26,328 nt of DNA from JAAFHB01 sp037128295 (lineage in GTDB: Bacteria; Bacteroidota; Bacteroidia; Bacteroidales; Prolixibacteraceae). Below, piece by piece: positions 22,140 to 26,328 of the stretch. The first letter of the stretch is position 1, and the number at the start of each line of letters is the position of its first letter. Location: positions 1 to 26,328 of the forward strand of contig JBAXWR010000092.1 in the NCBI GenBank assembly GCA_037128295.1. The letters are read 5' to 3'. The position numbers and the translations under genes were made by a program. Under the pieces are notes generated by a model, which ran no database searches, was not told the origin of the DNA, and saw only the letters and a program-made list of their open reading frames with translations.

Positions 22140-22943
22140 TTATTTTAAAGGTGAATCCGGTTCTTTGGCCATGTGGCTGTAAGTGAGCTTGTCCAATAAT
22201 GAAGGGAAAAATTTCCCAAGAAAAACGGTCACTTTTCCTTCAACAAAGGTAAGGATCAGTTCACGTTTCCGCTTTCTTACTGCTTCGGTTATTAAAAACG
22301 CGCATTTTTCAGCACTCATCATGGCACCTTCGTTCCGGGGTGTTTCACCCTGTGGAGTGCCGTTGGCTGTCAAGGCGACCTTTCGTACTTCCGACGCAGT
22401 AAACCCGGGTGCTGCCACCAAAACATGCAACCCATCTTTGAGATGTTCGATGCGCAGTGTGTCAAGAAATCCCCTTACCGCAAATTTAGATGCTGAGTAG
22501 GCTGTCCTTCCAGGTAAGCCCACATACCCGGCAATTGAAATCACTCCAACAAGCGATCCTTTTGATTCGAGAAGATAAGGAAGGGCGTATTTTGTACAAT
22601 AAACAGTGCCATAAAAATTGACATCCATTAACCGGTGCATCACGTCGAGGTTCATATCTTTAAACAAAGCACGCATCGAGATTCCCGCATTGTTGAGAAG
22701 GATATCAATGTGCCCATATTTTTCGATTGTCAGCTCAATCAGGTTTTTACATTCTGCTTCTTTCGAAACGTCAGTTGCGATACACAAAACATCGGGACTG
22801 TTCAGCTCAGACTTTAATTCGGCGAGCAGTTCTACCCTTCGCGCCCCAAGAGCAAGTTTGGCTCCTCGGCTACAAAATTCTTTTGCCAAAGCCCTTCCGA
22901 TACCGGATGATGCACCTGTTATTATAACGACTTTACCATTCAT
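22140..22943 (-). CDS. Short-chain dehydrogenase/reductase (SDR)
   Basis: A 267-residue NAD(P)-dependent oxidoreductase of the classical SDR type. The cofactor motif TGASSGIG is at 9-16, with basic residues R35-R36 after the second strand hinting at NADPH preference. NNAG is at 84-87. The catalytic set is S136 (SIAGYVG), Y149 and K153 (YSASK). The C-terminal region has a hydrophobic patch (VTVFLGKFFPSLLDKL), as in membrane-associated SDRs of the DHRS7 type. The substrate cannot be predicted. It lies between the two tRNA-Lys genes on the same strand. Confidence 0.92.
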   Translation of the reverse strand: MNGKVVIITGASSGIGRALAKEFCSRGAKLALGARRVELLAELKSELNSPDVLCIATDVSKEAECKNLIELTIEKYGHIDILLNNAGISMRALFKDMNLDVMHRLMDVNFYGTVYCTKYALPYLLESKGSLVGVISIAGYVGLPGRTAYSASKFAVRGFLDTLRIEHLKDGLHVLVAAPGFTASEVRKVALTANGTPQGETPRNEGAMMSAEKCAFLITEAVRKRKRELILTFVEGKVTVFLGKFFPSLLDKLTYSHMAKEPDSPLK

Positions 22944-22998
22944 GATTAATATCTGATTGTTAATATCTTACCTATTTATCCTGTTGAGCAACTGAATC

Positions 22999-23029
22999 AA
23001 AAAAAAAGAGAAGCCTATAAAGACTTCTC
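22999..23029 (-). terminator. Rho-independent terminator of tRNA-Lys(TTT)
   Basis: On the minus strand the stem GAGAAGTCT/AGGCTTCTC (9 bp, one G-T pair) with loop TTAT is followed by nine T residues. It begins about 12 bases after the tRNA 3' end. Confidence 0.9.
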
Positions 23030-23040
23030 CTAAAATTTGG

Positions 23041-23113
23041 TGACCCAGCTGGGATTCGGACCCAGGACCCCATCCTTAAAAGGGATGTGCTCTACCAGCT
23101 GAGCTACTGAGTC
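23041..23113 (-). tRNA. tRNA-Lys (anticodon TTT)
   Basis: A 73-nt cloverleaf. The acceptor stem is GACTCAG/CTGGGTC with discriminator A. The anticodon stem CATCC/GGATG encloses loop CTTTTAA, and the T stem is CTGGG/CCCAG. The T loop reads TCCGAAT, so position 55 is C instead of the near-universal T. CCA is not encoded. Confidence 0.95.
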
Positions 23114-23146
23114 ATCCTTCATTGCCATTGTTTTTCAAAGGCGGTG

Positions 23147-23176
23147 CAAAAGTAAACTTATTTTTTGAATAAGCAA
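23147..23176 (-). promoter_or_regulatory. Bacteroidota promoter of tRNA-Lys(TTT)
   Basis: The -7 box TACTTTTG (23147-23154) and -33 TTG (23174-23176) are spaced by 19 bases, the same arrangement as at the other tRNA-Lys gene. Confidence 0.8.
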
Positions 23177-23255
23177 CCATATGACAAGAATAGTTTGAAA
23201 AATATCGTACCAATTGAAATAGTTGATTCTTACAGTTGAGATAAATATTTGATAA

Positions 23256-23876
23256 TTAATTGTTTGTCGTGAAGTTATTAATACTGACAAAATTAGGATA
23301 GGTGTTTGGTGAATGATACGATATTTTAAGTTGCCCATCTAAGTTTCTAAAAACCATGGCATGGCCACCATCGTCATTATTAATTGCAGTTGGTTCCTGT
23401 ACCCATGGACCGGTAATTGATCCTGAGGATGAATGTGCAACGCCTATAGCATATTTTTTTGTAGTCTTTGAGAAGCTTGACCATATCATCACCAGTTCTG
23501 CTCCCGACATTCGGTATATAAATGGTGCATCGGTAACTTTTCCCGTAACACCTTTAGCAGTTATATCGCCGACCCAGGGAGCAGAGGATGCACGAAAAAG
23601 AAGAATCGGGGCTTCGACAGTCGTTTTTAAATCTTTGCTTTGGTAAACAGTCAAAGTCTGGTTATCGCCGGAATTCGCATGGATATAATAACTTTTACCG
23701 ATTGTATCAACAAACACAAAAGGATCACGCATTTTAAAGTCCTTTATGTCAATGTTATAGCTTGTGTCAAACGATATGGCTGCAGTGTCAACGATGCCGG
23801 GCTCATTAGCTTTGTGGTTGCACGAATACACGAAAAGTGTCGAAAACAGCAGTGCAATAAAAAGGGACTTCTTCAT
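23256..23876 (-). CDS. Shortened GH43-like glycosidase lipoprotein
   Basis: A 206-residue lipoprotein. The ATG at 23876 was chosen because it gives MKKSLFIALLFSTLFVYSC, a lipoprotein signal with C19; a longer frame would overlap the GH172 gene. It contains GH43-like five-bladed-propeller motifs: RDPF (50-53, catalytic-base Asp D51), VTDAPFIYR (114-122), LVMIWSSF, SGSITGPW and GGHAMVF (170-176). Full GH43 enzymes are about 300 residues or more. Here the segment between RDPF and the SKDLK/LLFRASSAPW region is much shorter than I expect, and the C-terminus ends soon after HSPN, so blades appear to be missing. GH43 enzymes remove arabinose, xylose or galactose units. It lies 31 bases downstream of the GH172 gene. 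Confidence 0.75.
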   Translation of the reverse strand: MKKSLFIALLFSTLFVYSCNHKANEPGIVDTAAISFDTSYNIDIKDFKMRDPFVFVDTIGKSYYIHANSGDNQTLTVYQSKDLKTTVEAPILLFRASSAPWVGDITAKGVTGKVTDAPFIYRMSGAELVMIWSSFSKTTKKYAIGVAHSSSGSITGPWVQEPTAINNDDGGHAMVFRNLDGQLKISYHSPNTYPNFVSINNFTTNN

Positions 23877-23907
23877 AAAAATAAAATTATATGTATGGTA
23901 CAGCCTT

Positions 23908-25395
23908 CTAAAGACTTTCAATTCGTAAAAGTGACAAACTACTGATTCCGACGGCGTATTTTTTAGGAACATCGGGACGTAGGTTTACTGAGGTGCCTCG
24001 TCCCTGCAGTTTAAATGTATGCTTCCCTTTTTCAAATTTGAATACCCCAAACACAAATTCCCGCCAGTCGCCACCTTTGCTCATCATATCCAGAACCGGG
24101 CCTGCTGGTTGATGATCAATAATTGGCTGGTACCTGCTTCCAAAGATATTGTCAACAAGCACCGCAGAAAATTTGTAACTTCCTGATTCATGAACGTCAA
24201 ATTCAAATTCGATTTCACCTTCCGGTTGTTCCGGAACAAAATTGATCCCTGCCTTCTCTTTTTCTATTTTTTCAGGTGTTGCTTTAAACTTCAGATTTGC
24301 TGCAAGCATAATTTGATACGGAGGGATCCTTTCAACCGCGGGTGGTAGTTCTGAATCGGAAAATGCAATCGGAGTCTGGTACCAGAAGGCGACAGAACTA
24401 ACCCAATCGGCCCTTTCACCGGAGCTTGAATGTTGTAGGCCGTTGTCGTCAACTACGCTCCCACGGTGTTCGATCGTAAATTTCAACGACTTTTTGAAAC
24501 GGATTGGGTCCAAAATATGCCAGCGATAGGCCGAAACCCTGTCTCCTGCCATTGGACCTTCGTGCATTGGGACACCATTGAAAGAGCCCGCAAACTCGCG
24601 GAATCCCCATGCATCACCGAAATAATCTTCAGTACCGGTACCTTGAATAGTTGGTGTCTTTTCACCATCGATGAAAAACCGGTCATCACCCTCACCAAAC
24701 CAGCCATTAACAACCTGAAGAACAGAGTAAACCGTACCAATATAATTTCCTTTGCCAGTTGTATTTAAAATAACATGATCACCCGGTTTAGCAGGTGATT
24801 GTTGGTTGTATCTTGCATGGAAATAGAGGATATCTTTTGGAAGGGACGCAACTTTCTCCCAATCAACATAGTAATAGAAATAGGCAGGACCAAAACCTGC
24901 CATCTCGTTGGAAACTGTAATTTTTGCATGTTTTTGAAAGGGCATGTTCCAGAAGCAATTCCGCGCCCTGCCATGCGAAGAAATGTTTACAGGCAACGAT
25001 TGGTAATCCTTCGCAGTCCCCTGTCCTACTCCAAAGAAATCACCCAACGGAACTTCGACACTGGGTTTATCGGAATTGTCCCAATAAATGCGGATCACCA
25101 TTGCCCTGACTGAATAAGGGTTAAGAGAGCCGGAAGTGTTCCAGATGTGTTTGATGATTCCGGGTCCCTCAAGGTCTGCAAGGACAAGTGTTTCGCCCGG
25201 TTGGATCAGTTCCGAATCGCCATTCCCATCAAAATTGGCATCGGTACTTGATGACCGCATTGACCGACCATCAGAAGGCAGGGGCAGTTGTTGGAGCAAA
25301 GAATGATCAATAAGGGAACTATTCTGTGCGTAATTGATTTTAATCTGAGTTAATAAACAGATCATTAGGAAAACACTAAATCTCAATTTCTTCAT
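23908..25395 (-). CDS. GH172 family protein (DUF2961), exported
   Basis: A 495-residue exported protein with a signal peptide ending near NYAQ (20-24). The DUF2961/GH172 region covers about 35-390, with ADLEGPGIIKHIW (73-85), FGEGDDRFFIDGE (233-245) and GTGTEDYFGDAWGF (252-265). E235 and E256 are 21 residues apart, as I recall for the two catalytic glutamates of GH172 enzymes. The C-terminal part (about 390-495) looks like a beta-sandwich accessory domain. Known GH172 members act on fructofuranose dianhydrides or arabinofuranosides. With the adjacent GH43-like gene it may form a small glycan-use pair; the substrate is inferred only. Confidence 0.88.
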   Translation of the reverse strand: MKKLRFSVFLMICLLTQIKINYAQNSSLIDHSLLQQLPLPSDGRSMRSSSTDANFDGNGDSELIQPGETLVLADLEGPGIIKHIWNTSGSLNPYSVRAMVIRIYWDNSDKPSVEVPLGDFFGVGQGTAKDYQSLPVNISSHGRARNCFWNMPFQKHAKITVSNEMAGFGPAYFYYYVDWEKVASLPKDILYFHARYNQQSPAKPGDHVILNTTGKGNYIGTVYSVLQVVNGWFGEGDDRFFIDGEKTPTIQGTGTEDYFGDAWGFREFAGSFNGVPMHEGPMAGDRVSAYRWHILDPIRFKKSLKFTIEHRGSVVDDNGLQHSSSGERADWVSSVAFWYQTPIAFSDSELPPAVERIPPYQIMLAANLKFKATPEKIEKEKAGINFVPEQPEGEIEFEFDVHESGSYKFSAVLVDNIFGSRYQPIIDHQPAGPVLDMMSKGGDWREFVFGVFKFEKGKHTFKLQGRGTSVNLRPDVPKKYAVGISSLSLLRIESL

Positions 25396-25764
25396 TATTA
25401 ATTAACTATAAAGATTCAGGAATAATATGTTTTGATCCCGTTTCCAAAGCCACCGTTTAAAGTGAAAATTAATTAATCAACCAGATGTTTATAAATGGTA
25501 ATTTGTTTGCATCACATGGAATATCAACAATACTTTAACACCTACTGTGTATTCGATTGAAGTAAATGCAAATCCATTTTTTGGGATAATAATCCAACAA
25601 AAACAACCTTTCATCTTCCAAAGGACAATTCTCCTCATCTATTCTTCCATTCTCCTCTCCGGTTTCCATTCGCCCTTCTTTCTTCTCACTCTTCATTCTT
25701 TCATTCCTTCATTTTTCATTCTTTCATTCTTTACTTCTCACCGTGTCTCCCTCACCCATTCCAT
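25396..25764. other. 369-bp intergenic stretch, no gene seen
   Basis: It holds the presumed promoter region of the GH172 gene near its left end, though no TAnnTTTG box was found on the minus strand. On the right there is a long pyrimidine-rich tract (about 25606-25765), including an array of TTCATTC-like words at 25691-25742. On the minus strand this is a purine-rich 3' region of the VOC gene. Confidence 0.6.
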
Positions 25765-26151
25765 CTACCCCTGCCTCGAATGCATCGCCACCTTATTTCC
25801 CTCAGAATCAATAAACATCGCCATATACCCAACTGCATCGTTAACAAATGTTTTCGGCATAATGACGGTTCCTCCTGCCCCTTCCACCCTACCAAGTGGT
25901 TCAGCCAGATCGGGATTTGCGTTCAAATAGACGATCGTACCACCGGAACTTGGATTGTGAAAATCGCTATTGGCCAAGGCACCACCCACTTTCCCAGTTG
26001 AATCATCGGTTGGAAAAAAGGCCATATTCACGCTATCCATATCCATCACGGGCATCTCCATCTCAAAAACAGTCTCATAAAACTTCTTGGCCCTTGCCAT
26101 ATCGCTCACAGAAATCTCGAACCAGTTGAGTGCATTTTCAGTTGTTTTCAT
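25765..26151 (-). CDS. VOC family (glyoxalase/bleomycin-resistance fold) protein
   Basis: A 128-residue protein with two beta-alpha-beta-beta-beta modules. The first begins LNWFEISVSDMARAKKFYET (8-27); the second starts at about residue 70 (GGTIVYLNANPDLAEPLGRV) and ends with MFIDSEGNKVAMHS. Proteins of this kind include metal-dependent lyases and dioxygenases as well as binding proteins. The usual family start of glyoxalase-like stress proteins is seen, but no specific activity can be assigned. It is divergent from the partial gene at the right edge. Confidence 0.88.
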   Translation of the reverse strand: MKTTENALNWFEISVSDMARAKKFYETVFEMEMPVMDMDSVNMAFFPTDDSTGKVGGALANSDFHNPSSGGTIVYLNANPDLAEPLGRVEGAGGTVIMPKTFVNDAVGYMAMFIDSEGNKVAMHSRQG

Positions 26152-26273
26152 ATTACCTTAATTTTGAATTGTTTATGAAATTTTGAATGACAGTTTGTCA
26201 TCCAAGTTCTTTGTACGTAAAAAATCGAAGATGGTTATAAAAAATACAGTGGAAATCCATGAAAAAAATGAAT

Positions 26274-26281
26274 TATCTTTG
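26274..26281 (+). promoter_or_regulatory. -7 box TATCTTTG for the right-edge gene
   Basis: It matches TAnnTTTG and lies 20 bases upstream of the ATG at 26302. No TTG is found 19 bases further up, so only the -7 element is supported. Confidence 0.5.
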
Positions 26282-26301
26282 TGTATCAAAAACACGGAAC
26301 C

Positions 26302-26328
26302 ATGAGCAAATATATCAACCCATATACC
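26302..26328 (+). CDS. Start of a probable Rpn/PDDEXK-type nuclease gene (cut by window edge)
   Basis: Nine codons, MSKYINPYT, are visible. This matches how many Rpn-family recombination-promoting nuclease/putative transposase proteins (PDDEXK_2) of Bacteroidota begin (x-KYxNPFTDFGFK). Nine residues are too few to be sure. A good -7 box precedes it. Confidence 0.45.

Overview
The window looks like a chromosomal segment of a Bacteroidota bacterium, probably a Bacteroidales/Marinilabiliales-type polysaccharide degrader. Three things point there. First, both tRNA genes are preceded by the phylum-specific promoter pattern TTG-N19-TAnnTTTG. Second, Shine-Dalgarno sequences are weak or absent. Third, the flanks carry exported esterase, GH172 and GH43 genes typical of that group. 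No taxon below phylum can be fixed from the sequence alone.

Left flank (1-4992): a minus-strand run of a Zn-ribbon NUDIX hydrolase, an M24 Xaa-Pro aminopeptidase and the start of an exported protein; an exported alpha/beta-hydrolase; a divergent LysE-type exporter; and a 4HBT thioesterase that meets the exporter tail to tail. Right flank (21999-26328): two tRNA-Lys genes (CTT and TTT anticodons) around an SDR oxidoreductase, a GH172 plus shortened GH43 pair, a VOC protein, and the first codons of a probable Rpn/PDDEXK-type gene.

Centre (5060-21663): one minus-strand operon encoding a complete type 1 BREX phage-defence system in the order brxA, brxB, brxC, pglX(brxX), DUF1016 nuclease, AlbA_2/ATPase-type regulator, pglZ (type B), brxL. 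In the known system, PglX methylates host DNA to mark self. BrxC, PglZ, BrxL and BrxA/B are needed to stop phage replication. The two accessory genes between pglX and pglZ are not core BREX genes.

The most striking observation is inside pglX. The 1399-residue methyltransferase carries a complete REP-associated tyrosine transposase (RAYT; HUH motif plus catalytic Tyr) inserted in frame, just before the SAM-binding motif DPCMGSGHF. It also carries at least ten REP-like hairpins at three sites, all read in the same codon phase (Ala-x-Ser). A 63-bp tandem repeat and a 15-bp tandem repeat, both multiples of three, lie at the RAYT/methyltransferase junction. The reading frame is unbroken throughout, so the locus could encode a chimeric BrxX-RAYT protein, or a methyltransferase that tolerates REP insertions as linker peptides.

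The neighbouring DUF1016 gene also carries two in-frame palindromes in its linker. It is bracketed by a 42-43 bp duplication of the pglX 3' end. A decayed copy of the AlbA_2 gene's tail lies next to it. Together these mark the middle of the operon as a recombination-active zone.
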